NCBI GenBank assembly: GCA_037074705.1
Contig: CM073591.1
Coordinates: 184,785,432 to 184,849,431, forward strand
Reading direction: 5' to 3'
Origin: Zhengitettix transpicula
Lineage: Eukaryota > Arthropoda > Insecta > Orthoptera > Tetrigidae
Length of the DNA: 64,000 bases
Position 1 is the first letter of the stretch. The number at the start of each line of letters is the position of its first letter. A model generated the notes under the pieces. That model worked only from the letters and a program-made list of their open reading frames with translations, made no database searches and was not told the origin of the DNA. Positions 43,230-55,430 of the stretch are shown here, in pieces. Both the position numbers and the translations under genes were made by a program.

Positions 43230-44860
43230 CCGTTGTACAAAATGGGTTCTACAACAGACGTTTCCAATTATCGCCCTATTTACATCTTCACAATAAAGTT
43301 CTTGAAAAAGCAGTACACACGACTTTTTTCACAAAATTTAAAATTAATTCCACATCACAACACGGTTTATTTAGAGGTAAATCCACCATCGCGGCTTCAT
43401 ACGACTTTGTTCAAAGTATTCATGACGCACTCGACGGAAGACTTCAAGTGGCTGGAAGTTTTGCTTACTGTTCAAAAGAATTTGATTTAGTAGATCATGA
43501 AATCTTACTCCGAAAATTGGATTTATGTGGAATCAGAGGAGTTCCCCTTTCTTTATTGCGATCTTACGTGCAACATAAGCGCCAAAAAGCAGCGATTGTA
43601 AACTCGGATGGAAATGAGTATCAGTCAGAATGGGAAACGATTATCTGCGGTGTCCCGCATGACTCATTTTTGTGACCCTTAATTTTCATCATATCCATTA
43701 ACGATTAACCGAAATATTTAGATCCCTTAAAATCAGTCCTTTACGCTGGCGACACAAATTTAGTAATGACGGACAGCGACTCGGAAACGTTGCGTGAAAA
43801 AGTAGAGGTTGCGATGTGCCGTTTCAGTCTGTGGCTCACTGAAAACAAATTTTCTCTTAATCTAGAGAAAATTAAAATCAGTAACTTCACACACAACAGT
43901 TTAACTCCTAACTCGGTAAACATTTCGGAACATGCACCTTTTCTTGGTCTGTTGATTGACAATAAATTGAAATGGAATAAGCAAATAAATAAACATTCGT
44001 GAAAAGTTAGCATAATTTTTTTCATATAAAGAGTGTTAGGTCGGGAAAGCGAAATATTTACCACTAAAATGATACACCATGCATACTTTTTTATTCTGTC
44101 ATGTCTTACGGCGTAGCCAACTGGGGTCGTTCACATCACACATTCCTAATTTTTGAACAATATCTGTCACGGATTGAAATTCCAGTTTCAAACCTTTGTT
44201 TCGTAAACTACGGATATTAACTTTGCCTTGTACGTATATTTTAGAAATTTTAAATTTCGTCTGGAGAAATATCAATTTATATGCCTTAAATGGAGGAAAT
44301 CATTCATACAACACTAGAAATCGCTCTCAACTCCGCAATTAAATATCGCCTAAGCCTTTTTGAATCATGATCTTTATTCCGGGATAAACCTATACAAAAA
44401 TCTTCCGGACGAAATAAAAACTTTAAATACACAAAAAATTTATTTATAAAGAGTTGCAAATCTTACTCGCTGAAAGAATTCGTAGGTAGGAAGGGCAGAT
44501 TAGATCTTCTTTAATAAAATAGTTTGCTGGCATCCTATCAAGTTTTGCTCTTCTTTTACAGTTATATTATTGTATAATTTAACTGCCGACTTATTTTCTT
44601 TTTCACGATCGACGGGATTCGAAGTAAGATTTTCTGTTGGAAACTCAACCGAATGAAAATTGAAGATTATTAGTTATCATTTCATTAATTACTGTTTTAT
44701 TAATACCTTTAACGTTGCTTTATATTTCATATTTTTTTGTAATGTTGTTTGTTTTTCAAAATTTTAATAGTTTATTATTTTCTTGTAATATTATATTATC
44801 ACGTATCCTATTTCCTCGACCAAGTACTGTTGGAATGAATAATAAATCTAAATCTTAATT
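43230..44860 (+). pseudogene. LINE copy B: reverse transcriptase relic with YAGD active site and 3' UTR
   Basis: Same family as LINE copy A. Plus-strand frames give MPLYKMGSTTDVSNYRPI, then SIHDALDGRLQVAGSFAYCS with EFDLVDHEILLRKL, then ICGVPHDSFL, then LKSVLYAGDTNLVMTDSD (YAGD at 43742-43753), then ENKFSLNLEKIKISNF and GLLIDNKLKWNKQIN. The catalytic YADD is changed to YAGD here while copy A keeps YADD. The GVPQGS block is GVPHDS. Frameshifts occur around 43300 and a stop follows at 43673. The 3' UTR is homologous to copy A and ends near AATAATAAATCTAAATC at about 44855. The 5' end is truncated. Confidence 0.85.
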
Positions 44861-45735
44861 ATGAGTTATATTGTTAGCGCTTTAATAAAAATTGTACTGT
44901 ATGAGTTACTAAAATCGCTGATTTTATCCAGGCTATTTTATTATATAAGTTAAATCCAGTAGTTGGCTGTTATTTATAACGGAAATTTTTAAAATATGTT
45001 TTGGACGGAAAGGAATCATCGTGAAACATGAATTACTCCTTCGACACATTATGCTGGAAGAAGACAAGTTCCTTCACACCCAAACAGAGACGAATAAAAT
45101 CTGGGTTAAAAGATATTTATTTTGCTTGTTACATTCAGATTTGGATGACCAATTTTTGTTACGAATGGAAGTTTTGCAGATGGCACGTATATATTAAATT
45201 AATTAAATTATTACTATTCTACGTGTATCTTCTGTAATATTTTCATTCATTTATTAGTTTCAATATTTATTTCCATTTATATAGGTCCTATAGTTCGGTT
45301 CTGTTTAAGTAAGCTTAGATTTTATTTTGTATTTTACAATTCTATAAAATCAATAGTCCTTTAAATTTGTTTTTTTAAACTCTTTTAATAGTAGTAAAGT
45401 TGCCCTTCCCCTATAGAGTAATGGCTCATCCACGTCAATTTATCGAATGTCCCTGCTCTTAAATAGTAACGTTCTATACATGTTTACGACGATATAATAA
45501 ATCTATAAATATTTGCTCTCAAGGGTAGCTTTGACAATTTGGTCTTCAATCAGTTTATAACTTTTTTGATGTGAAAAAATGTGGCTAGATCTTAGACTTT
45601 CTCTGAACCTACCTTTATGTAATGTCTTCTTCTTGTCACTCCAGATGTACTGCAGAGATTATGCTATTATATTAACCATATTAGTTAGATTTAATTTAAA
45701 ATAAAATGGATTCTAAAATAAATATGGGAGGGGAT
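44861..45735. other. AT-rich spacer
   Basis: The frame at 45028-45237 (69 codons) has no recognisable domain. Nothing else is seen. Confidence 0.3.
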
Positions 45736-46113
45736 AGTTGACATATGATGATATTAGAGTATTTAGAAAAAATTAGTATGAAAAATGATCAAAGTCTAAA
45801 AAAATGAGGGAGGATATTAATAAAAACATAGCGGATTTGAGTGCAAAAGGGGATAAAAATTTAGAGATATTAACAAAAACATATCAGATTTAAGGAAAGA
45901 TAATAATAGAAACATAGCAGAAATGAGTAGGAATTAGGATCAGAAGTTGAAAAAACTGAATAAAAACATAGGTGATTTGAGTATAAAAGGGGATAAGAAT
46001 ATAGAAAGGTTATACAAAAGATTAGTTATAGCAGTGATATTCATCGTAATGTTTTTCTTCCTGCAGGTATTGTCTTTACAGAAGATCAAATGTGCCCACC
46101 TCCAGCTTTAATA
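45736..46113 (+). pseudogene. Decayed coiled-coil protein with a C-terminal membrane segment
   Basis: Plus-strand frames share a ~20-residue motif, NKNI.DL: EDINKNIADLSAKGDKNLE, then after a -1-type shift INKNISDLRKDNNRNIAEMS, a stop, then KLNKNIGDLSIKGDKNIERL. It ends YKRLVIAVIFIVMFFFLQVL, a plausible single membrane-spanning segment with basic residues before it, and a short tail to TAA at 46111. At DNA level the motif gives a diverged tandem repeat ('ataaaaacatag.ggatttga', 'aaaggggataa'). At least one internal stop and one frameshift show it is broken. The family was not recognised; coiled coil plus tail anchor is inferred from composition. Confidence 0.45.
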
Positions 46114-48978
46114 AAAACCCTCACACTGACGTGCTTTGCGAACATGACCCCAAATTAAGGGAGTATTGCGTATTTTCTCACAACCTGCCACAATTCGATT
46201 CTGAATAAATTCAATGTAAGGCAACGGAGACGAATACACCAATGATTATAAATGGCCCCACAAGTAGAAATTGATAGTGTACAAATAAGGTGAGCGTGGA
46301 AGCCAAGTAATTGGGCCACCTCTAGCTGTCCATAGACCAGCAAACGTTCGATCCAAGTATCGGCGAGCCGAACGACATTACGGTGAATATCACTGCATTG
46401 AAGGCTGTAACATGGAAATGAAGCATTTACGCATTTGAGGGTGGAGGGGTTTGTATTTTAAAAATCTTCCTAAGAGGCCATTATTAGCGTCGAAAAAAAG
46501 CATTTTTGAATCACTTAATTGGATAGTGTCATTCTAGAATTGTAGTGTCTAATTTCTTCTCCAAAGGGCAAGGGATGGAAGCACCATACGGGTGGTGGTG
46601 TAAGGGTTTTACATAAAAAGTAATGCCAAAATGACCGATATTAGTGTTATAGAAGTCGCTTAGTTTAATTCTCGCATTAACCAAAGTGATTAATGAAATT
46701 TTATGTTGCATTTCGTGGAGGTGGACGCGGTTGACGAAAGTTTACCCAGTGTAGTTCTGACCCTTCTTAATTTACGGTGTTAATTTTTTATATTCTTAGA
46801 GTACCAGCTATATTTTGGTCTCTGTTTAGTTAAAGGCTGTATTTCTTTACTCCTTAAAGGTACTGCGAATAGTTTTAGACTTCATTAAGGTAACAAGTAT
46901 TTTTCTGTTTTAATTAGTCGTGAGTTTTAATACACTTTTATTTTATGTAGAAAGAGAATATACGAATACCGTCAAGCACATTCCTAGTTTAATTGATGTT
47001 AGATGCCGAGGGGTTAGGTCGGTGAGGCTACCGACAATAGGTAAATGTTCCAAACCCTGGCGCTATTATTTTTGTTTTAATTAATGTTTACCAAGAGTTT
47101 AATGTTCAATCAGTTCCTATTCCGGGGTAATTTAAATAAATACCCGGGCAAAGTCACACACTAAGCTAGTAGGTATTATAAAAAAAATTGATCTATAACA
47201 AATGCAAATTACTATATTTTTGTAGTAAAATATAAAAAGTATTCTGACTCACGACCCTGTAATATTTAATCGATATCTAGTCAATTCCAAAATTTGACGT
47301 AATTATTTGAAAATTGATTTTACTTTGCAGATTTTTTCTTTTTGCAGCGAAAAAGAAATATTTTTTGTATGTATATTCCAAGACCTTAACTTTCAAAATA
47401 CTTTTAAAAGGCTTTGATATGTTCTTTTAATGCTCTCGGGTGGTCAGAGTAGTTTATAATGCCATCAGCAATAAATATTTTTCGACAAAAGAAATTTTCA
47501 TGAAATATTAAAGGTATCTAAAATAAATTTGATTTAAAAAGTAAATAAAGCAAATATATTTTGATGCGAAACCCAAATATATCTGTTGGAGTTCGAATGC
47601 GGTTCACGTTTTTTAATTTATAATGTATTTTATGTATTATTATATAAATAAAACATGTGTGCTAAATAATTTATCGAATAATTACATTACATAAAGGTAA
47701 AAAAGAAAAACTGAATATCAGACCGCCATGGAATAGAATAGACCCTCTTTTAAACTTCCGTACTCCTGGACCTTTGTTAATCCCAGTTCATACATGCATC
47801 AACTCACTTCCAAAACGTTCTATTGCATGATTGATACGCCGAAGAAAAATATATGTATTTACTTCATAAATGATAATTAATGTTTACATTTGAATCATCA
47901 AGGTAGTAGATAATTGTGTTTCTTATCTCCTTGAGATCGTTTTCGTTAAATTGCCTTTTTTAAAGCTATAATTTTCCTGTAGAAAGTCCTCCTTCACCGT
48001 AATCCAAACATAATAGCGGCGATAATACGAACTCAAGGCTCTAATGGCTGTGTTCAGATAAGTGATCATGATATCGTTCCCTAGCTAACAAGGAGGCTTG
48101 ATATTCCGTGCAGCTCTCTACATAACCAGCAGCCATAATTTATCTTATTTCCATCCCGCTGAAAAGATAGCGCGTCGGTTCGCGATTGCTGTGTAACAGT
48201 TTGTAGCTTCTAGACTCAAGGCGTTACGTGGTCGAGCGCAGTATGTCTGGCCGAGACCTGTACTTAGCGTTGCTTCGAGAACGATAAAAGTTATTTACTG
48301 GCCCCAGGTCCGGTGACGTGGCTCTCCTATAATTTGCGTTCGCGGGGTTGGCCACCCTGATTACAAACCTTGCCGGAGCCTTTGCTCGGAACTTCCTCCG
48401 GCACGGCGCGAGCGATAATTGCTCCAGCGTCGGCCAGCTCCCGCGTAAATCTGCCTTGTGGGGGTGGGGTGAACCATGCTGCCGATACAGTCACTACGAG
48501 TATGCACTTTCACTTCATTTCCATGATTCTAGGATCTGATAACTATTATTATATTTTATTTAAAGCAGAATATTACGTTAGTCGAGTACATTAATTTTCA
48601 GGTTACTTTCCAATGAAGCAGAGGAAAGGTTCAATGTGAGAACCTATATAGATGCTGTTTACGCGAGTAGAGGGAGTGAATATTTGTGCAGTCAAAAGTT
48701 ATTTGAAGTTATTCTGCGGAGCGGAAGTAAGAGTTAGATAAGTTTGAATACAAGGGAGTGGCCACAAAGCTGAGTTAATTTAAGAATTCGGCAGCAGATA
48801 ATATTTGACCACGGTCTTTAACAGTTTTTAATAGAATACTAATAATAATGACAATTCTTTGCGATATTGGAAGAAACTGTCGCATCCTCAAGCGACTACT
48901 AACGTCCAAACAAAGAAAGTGACTGCTGAAGACTTAAAAATATAAGTTTAAGCTAGAGGTGGGGAAAAGAACCGATTC
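46114..48978. other. Spacer with a GC-richer patch at about 48150-48500
   Basis: Mostly AT-rich without recognised features. 48150-48500 is GC-richer, with 'cacggcgcgagcgataattg' and 'cagctcccgcgtaaatctgc', and two overlapping short plus frames without known domains. It could be a CpG-rich regulatory or exonic fragment. Nothing decides between them. Confidence 0.3.
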
Positions 48979-49545
48979 TCTTTTTTTTTTTTTTTTTTAG
49001 GGCAAAAGGCTACTTGAGGGTAATCCACATTGGGCAACTCCCCTTTAATAGCATATGAAGGGATTTGAAAGGGGGGATGCGGAAGGGTGGAGGAAGATAG
49101 CCAAGGGCTATATATAGCCCTTGGGCTATAATTTAAGGATACTTCCCGGCATTCGTCTAAAATTAATGCAGGACAAACCCTATAAAAACCTGCATCAGGT
49201 AGGTCGGGCATTGGGTACTTGTCCCACGCCCTTCCGATAGCGGGGGAGGAGTTTTCTGTGGGGACGCAGTATTCCCTTCTCCGTGCCTCGACCAGTTTAG
49301 GAGGCAGCTGGCCGACTATTCCAATGGGAATAGCGAACAACTCTTACCGTATGCCCAAGGTCTGCGACCCCGGAAAATACACCTCTCAAAACAGGCCGAG
49401 GTGCCTCGGCTTGTGGGAACCTTAGTTCAAAAACGGAGAGGAAAAGGCATCCCAAAAGGTAGCCCCTTCGTATCTCTCCTACAAGGTTCTGCCTGCGAGA
49501 GAACATCCCTCGCAGGTTACCTGCAAGAGAATTCTCTCGCAGGCT
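48979..49545 (-). repeat. S-family repeat copy, long form
   Basis: About 18 T bases then TAGGGCAAAAGGCTACTTGA mark the reversed 3' end. The copy extends right through the 'cgaggtgcctcggcttgtgg' block to CTGCCTGCGAGAGAACA. Beyond lie two more GCGAGAGAA-type blocks (49520-49545). Confidence 0.85.
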
Positions 49546-49607
49546 CCAATCACTGAAGACCCAAATTAAAGAGGCGATTCAAGGTTCCCACCTAGTTCCA
49601 CCCTAGT

Positions 49608-49811
49608 TTTTCTAGGGTTTTCCCTGCATTTCTTTAGGCGAATGCCGGGTAGGATCCTTAAACCATAGCCCGGGGGCCCTAGTTAACCCTTGGCTACCTT
49701 CTTCTACCCTTCCGCATCCCCCCTTTTTAATCCCTTCCTATGCTATTAAAGGGGAGTTGCCCAATGTGGATCACCCTCATGTAGCCTGTTGCCCTAAAAA
49801 AAAAAAAAAAA
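49608..49811 (+). repeat. S-family repeat copy, short
   Basis: Starts at 'tttttctagggttttccctg' and ends in GTTGCCCTAAAAA with about 15 A bases. The next copy starts directly after the tail. Confidence 0.85.
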
Positions 49812-50362
49812 GGTTCCCACATGCAGAAGTAAGCCTGCGAGAGGATTTCTCGCAGGTGAACCTTCCCAGAGAGCTCTGGCAAGGGCTACCTTTGGGGATG
49901 CTCTCACATCTCTCTGGTTTTTTTGAACTAAGGTTCCCACATGCCGAGGCACCTCGGACTGTTTTGAGAGGTGTATGTTCCGGGGTCTCAGACCTTGGGC
50001 ATACGGCAAGAGTTGTCCGCTATTCCTATTGGAATAGTCGGCCAGCTGCCTCCTAAACTGGTCGAGGCACGGATAAGGGAATGCTGCGTCCCCACAGCAA
50101 ACTCCCCTTCCGCTATCGGAAGGGCGTGGGACAAGTACCCAATGCCCGACCTACCTGATGCAGGTTTTTCTATGGTTTTTCCTGCATTTCTTTGGGCGAA
50201 TACCAGGTAGGATCCTTAAAATATAGACCGGGGGCCATAGTTAACCCTTGGCTACCTTCCTCTACCCTTCCGCATCCCCCCTTTCTAATCCTTTCCTATG
50301 CTATTAAAGGGGAGTTGCCCAATGTGGATCACCCTCATGTAGCCTGTTGCCCTAAAAAAAAT
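49812..50362 (+). repeat. S-family repeat copy, long form
   Basis: Runs from GGTTCCCACATGCAG, through a TTTTTTGAACTAAGGTTCCC block, to GTTGCCCTAAAAAAAATA. It faces the minus-strand copy at 48979-49545, giving a large inverted pair. Confidence 0.85.
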
Positions 50363-50749
50363 AGAATCGTTCTCTAAAAGGACTCACAGTTCGTGAGGGA
50401 GTTGCTTGTGTCGGTTCATGAATCGTAGAGTTGAGCCGTCGAAGAACTTGTGCAGAGTGAGTTACAAGCTGAGTAGTTGAGATGAACAAAGATTCGGCTG
50501 GTTCAGAATTGAAAAAGTTATGAGCATCACCGTCCAAGAATAAACAATAACACTCGTAATAAATTATTCTTTCAAATTAGATTCTTTAACAGGCAGTACG
50601 GTAAAAGTCTTAATTATTGTTAATACAATCAAGACAGAAACCTAATTTTGATTTGTTCTTCTTACGACTCCTCTACATCCATAGTTAACAAATTACTCCC
50701 AGCCGTTTCGTCCTTTTGATGTAGATAATTTTGCTCCACCTCTTGCTCT
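50363..50749. other. Spacer
   Basis: Starts with AGAATCGTTCTCT, a possible duplicate of 48968-48981. Otherwise nothing is recognised. Confidence 0.35.
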
Positions 50750-50850
50750 AACCTTCCGCATCCCCCCTTTCAAATCCCTTCCTATGCTATTAAAGGGCAG
50801 TTGCCCAACGTGAATTATTCTCATGTAGCCTGTTGCCCTAAAGAAAAAAG
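50750..50850 (+). repeat. S-family repeat copy, about 100 bp
   Basis: Only the last block, from 'taaccttccgcatccccc' to GTTGCCCTAAAGAAAAAAG. Confidence 0.85.
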
Positions 50851-52664
50851 AAAATTTTTTTTATGCTCCCAACCTACTAACATATAAATATTAACAGCTT
50901 AAATTTACATGAGTATGTACAATGAATATGCAGAATAAATTTTATCCAGATATATATGTTGCTTTGGTGATATTATTCCACGTATTTCTTGCATTGAATA
51001 TTTCGTTTCCAATAAATCCCAGAAGATCGGCTAGGACGAGGTCAATGCCCTAACCCAGGTATTAATCCATGTTCTCGAAGACTATGAAGTCGCCAATCTA
51101 TATTTAAAAGGAACTGCTGGTTTATCCGGTATGTACAATTGGGGAGGCAGATCACGACGGAAAAAAAGGAGTCGGCTCACATCCCAGGTGCTTTATCCAA
51201 CTAGCAATAATAATTTTGTAAAATAGTCGTAGTAATATATTCATATTAATTTTCATAAATAAATTTATTAATAATTCTTCTATATTTTGCTTCTTAATTT
51301 TTGTGTGTATTTACCCCCCCCCTCCCTCCCTCCTTACTTACTCAAGTTCAACCTTGAGAATTAAATCGGATGGGATTTAGAGAGCGGAAGAGTCGTTTAA
51401 AATAATCGACTCATAGCAATGAGTGAGTCGGCTCTGAACGACTCAACATTAAGAATCGATCTGCCAATCACTAGTTTAACCATGGAAAAATTAACTTTTA
51501 CGTGTATCCATTTGCATATCCACTCAAGTGTTGTTTTCATTTGAAGTTGTGGACACAACTTTTTCATGAAGCTCTTGAAGAAAGTTGAAACAACTACAGA
51601 GGGAACTGAGAAGGGGTAACCTATTAAGCATAATACTCTGTTAAATAGCGATTAGGATACTTCTGCTTATACTGGCTAATCCAAACTGAAACCTTTTCTT
51701 AAACAATCCTTTAAGTCTGTCAATACATGTCACTAAATAAAATAATAACAATATACTACGTATTTATATTATTTTGTTTCTCATCAAACATTGGGATTCC
51801 TTTAGAAATTAGAGTTACAGTTTTGTTGATACGGTGAACTTTAATGTTAAACAATGACCTCTTCTCGTGGGTCGTCGTCCTGTTTCCCGGAAACATCAAA
51901 AAATAAAATATCCCATTATTGTTCGTTTCTGTCTCCATAATTAGTCAAACGCAAGCACCGAGACACTCCGATATACTTTGACCTTTGAATACGGTAGCCT
52001 TTTTGTCCTGAACCCAACTACTTGGCAGTCCAAATGAAACGGAATATATTCCTAAATTGTCTGATTGCACATTAGGTTTGTATATAACTGACAGGAAGCT
52101 TAGCAATCGCAGATATTTTGCCGCTTTCCAACACTTAGAATTAAGGACGTGGTGACGCAATAACAAAGTAAAAGGGTAAGAATTTTGGAAAGTCATAAAC
52201 GAACCCAACGGCGATATACGGTGCGAAATGTATTTTAGATCGTTGACCCTGCAATTTCAAAAAGTTACTCAAACTAATCAATGAAAAGACAAACATTTCG
52301 TAAAAAAGTATTAATAATAGTCTCAGTTTCTGTGCAAAATATGCAAACTTGCGTCTCTATCTCACTGGTCCTGCGGCAACTGTCTAGAATAGATAGTTGG
52401 CTGCCTCTACGTCTTCAATTTTTCAACCCAATTGCTAAATTAATTCCTAAGTTAATCGTCCAGTTTAACTTCTTTTGCTATATTGATCTTTCCAACTTCT
52501 TTATAGTGGCCGAAAAATGAACTAAGATGAATGTAATCTAAAAGCACATACATAAGCGCAATTTGTGACTTAATACTGATGTCAATTTTTTATCAGAGTT
52601 CCAGAGAATCTATCTTACAAACATAATATACTTGCTACGAGTACAGTGTGTTTTTAACACACTA
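50851..52664. other. AT-rich spacer
   Basis: No coding or repeat family recognised. A C-rich patch (ACCCCCCCCCTCCCTCCCTC) lies near 51313-51332. Several short minus frames (51756-51938, 51945-52208) have no recognisable domain. Confidence 0.35.
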
Positions 52665-53460
52665 GGCATGTTCAGAAGGTAAGTGTACTGTGACCGTAAC
52701 TAACTGTGATTTTTTGTTGTCTCAGGGTTGGCAACACTGAGTGGTAGAAGGGAATCTTCTGACAGAATGAGAATCGCAGAAGCACGGTAGTACGTAAACT
52801 CAGGTTGCAGTGTCCAATTACGAAAAATGTCGGTAAGAAATCCCGTGTTGTGATCCCGTGGGTGGTCATTACACGCCTGAGTCAAAAATACAATCGTCTC
52901 AGTGTCGTCACGCCAATTCCCTGTCTACCAAAAAATTCAAAACCACAAATTCGTGTAAAAAAATAATATCATAGCCTCATTGATTTGGGACCAAAAAGAC
53001 ATAATTTAGGTCGAATTTCTGCCTCAGGGGCAGATTCACAACGATATTGTGAGACCCTCAAAACAAAAGTGGGAAATTCTGACGAGAGGAGTGTGCTTGT
53101 TGCACGAAAATGCCAGTCCTCACACAGCCTTAACCACCAAGGCGCTCTTGGAATAATTTAGTTGGGATGTTTTGAACTATTCCCCTGAATTGACGCCTTC
53201 ATATTATCATTTTTTCACCTCCCTGAAAGCACTCATGGGTGGAATTAAATTTTCAATTGACGATCAGTTTCAGAAAAAGGGTCTGAATTGGGTAAGGAGC
53301 TGACAGGAGAGTTTTTCGAGGAGGGCTTTAAGATGCTTTTGCCACAGTTCACCACATGCATGAAACGGGTTGGCGATAATGTGGAAAAATATTCAACAAT
53401 TGTATCAACAGTTTTGATAAAAAAAATACAAATCTAGTACACTTCATTTATGAACATGCC
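52665..53460 (+). mobile_element. Mariner element, internally deleted
   Basis: The ends GGCATGTTCAGAAGG and, inverted, GGCATGTTCATAAAT form TIRs that agree over about 26 bp with four or five differences. The left flank is TA; the right flank is AC. The second half encodes LLHENASPHTALTTKALLE (Glu in place of the Asp of the usual HDN), then after a stop NYSPELTPSYYHFFTSLKAL (Glu for the Asp of SPDLAPSD), and FFEEGFKMLLPQFTTCMKR-type C-terminal sequence. It is 796 bp, shorter than a typical ~1.3-kb mariner. Two catalytic positions are replaced and stops are present, so it is inactive. Confidence 0.85.
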
Positions 53461-55047
53461 ACGTAAATACTGTAGTATTTATTACATAAATAAAATCATA
53501 AGCTAAATCTTTAATTTACTGGAACAAAAATTATGAAAATATTGGAGGATAGACCGCGGACTCGACGCACCCCGAAATAGCAAATTGCCCGAAGGACGGC
53601 TTTGTTTGGGCGCGAAAATAGCTCCGTTATCACGAGTGCTCAGGGTCGCCCGCAAATGGAGATGCACTTGCCAGAAGACCATTGAAACTTGTCGGCACAT
53701 TCTAGTTTCCCAGAATGTCTCTCAAGTTAGTGCTATCTCCCTCACATAACAACAGGCAAATGTTACCAGGAGAATTATGACCAAACGGTTTCGTCATCAC
53801 ATAACTAAGAGTTGGAGGCAAGTTCCCACCATTCAACACCTTAGCTTCCCGGACTGCGATTGTGCTGGAATAACGGAATAGAGGGTTGAGTGATGATTTA
53901 GTTTGGCAAAGTGCGTCTGGATGTAGTGTTGACAAATAATATGATGGAGTTTTCAAGATAAGATGTAGACAAAAGATGCTGTTATGCTCATCCATATGGA
54001 TTACAGAGTTTCAGATAAAAAAATGTTCTGAAGGTGGCATTTGTCAAGGAGACTGCAGAGGAAACGGACTGGACGTTGACGGCAAGAGATTCAGATGAAA
54101 CATGCTCGGAATGAGGACTTGCTCTATAACATTAGAGAATAAGAAACGCCACATGCCCTTTCCTGAAGACACCGACAGAAGTTTACGTAAGCCAATTCCG
54201 CGGTTATTCCTTATTAAATTTCAAAAAATTTCAAAGTTAGTTTACTTCATAATGAACCCTGAGGTATTTCTTAATTCACAGTGCGTACTTTGTATATGTG
54301 GATGAATTGTTGAATATTTTGACAGCATTAATTTTTAAATAAAATAAATTTTGTGGACTACTATAATTACGAATTTAAACTACAAATTAATACAATAAAA
54401 CATTAAGCGCTAAAGAAGTAAACTAAAATATATTCAACACAGAATGTGCGCTCTGAAAAAACGGTTTTTATTTACTTTAATGCAATTTTAAAGTTAGACT
54501 GCAATATTTCGTACCTGCTAAAACTTAGAGATCGAAATAAGAAGGATGTAACGAAATTTAGTTCTAACCAAATCGTGGAAATGAGCAGGCTGAGAAGGAT
54601 CAGATCGAAAGAAAATCCAGCGCCGTATCTTCTTCTGTGTAGAAAGTAAGACTCCAGGAAAGGAAAATAGGAAAGTACTTTCCAGAGACATATACAGAAA
54701 ACAGAAAGAGCTATGAGGTAAAAGATAAAGTTTAATATAAAAAGAGAAGGCTGACTAGGAGTACCCAGGAGCCTCCCTCACTCCAATATGATTGTAGCAA
54801 GACTGAATACCAAAAATGGCTCCGAAGTGGAGATAGAAACCCGTTCCCAAGTGAAAAACTTGCAGAAGGTGGGGAACGAATCAAAGCTTAACACCCGTAC
54901 ACGTGATCTGTTCGGGGGCCCCTCCACAATCGGTTCAAACGGACCGAGGCAGCATCGCAACACTACACCGCAATTTTTCTGCGGAACTAACTTCGCCGCT
55001 TTAAACCCACACATCCTCTCTAGCCCGAGTAGAAAGAAATTTTATGA
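53461..55047. other. Spacer with an unassigned minus-strand coding-like patch
   Basis: On the minus strand 53702-53995 an open frame reads AVREAKVLNGGNLPPTLSYV and NICLLLCEGDSTNLRDILGN; 53503-53700 follows in another phase. The residues are less AT-driven than nearby frames, so an old coding fragment is possible, but I do not recognise the family. 54780-55050 has an open plus frame that runs into the next S-family copy. The rest is featureless. Confidence 0.25.
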
Positions 55048-55385
55048 GTTGACCGCTATTCCCATTTTAATAGTCGACCTGTTGCCTCCTAAACTGGTCT
55101 AGGCACGGCGACGGGAAAGCTGCAACGCCACAGCAAACCCCTCTCCCACCATCGGAAGGACGTGGGACAAGTACCAAGTGCCCGACCTACCTGATGCAGG
55201 TTTTCTACAGTTTTCCCTGCATCACTTTAAGGCGAATTGGCGGGTAGGATCCTTAAACCATAGCCCGGGGGCCCTAGTTAACCATTTAGTACCATGCTCT
55301 ACCTTTCCGTATCTTACCTTTCACTCCCTTTCCTATAAGAGGGGAGTTGTCACTATGTGCATTACCCTATGCATAGCCTGTCTGC
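55048..55385 (+). repeat. S-family repeat copy
   Basis: From 'gagttgaccgctattcccat' to 'catagcctgtctgcacc'. The end block is altered and the A-tail is missing. Confidence 0.85.
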
Positions 55386-55430
55386 ACCTTCTTCTCCATA
55401 TGAAAAGACGACAATACGGGCAGAAACTGC

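Noticed and set aside
49971..50377. Open frames such as 'IGIVGQLPPKLVEARRREC...' that recur with conserved sequence at 12300, 25095, 48948, 49971 and 55596
   Set aside because: They lie wholly in S-family repeats and are open on both strands at once (for example the opposing 'MSHALPIAGEEF' frames). Conservation reflects shared repeat ancestry, with no purifying selection visible.
54788..55102. Open frame of 104 codons with a balanced N-terminal half
   Set aside because: Its C-terminal part (from about 55050) is S-family repeat, and the N-terminal part matches nothing recognisable.
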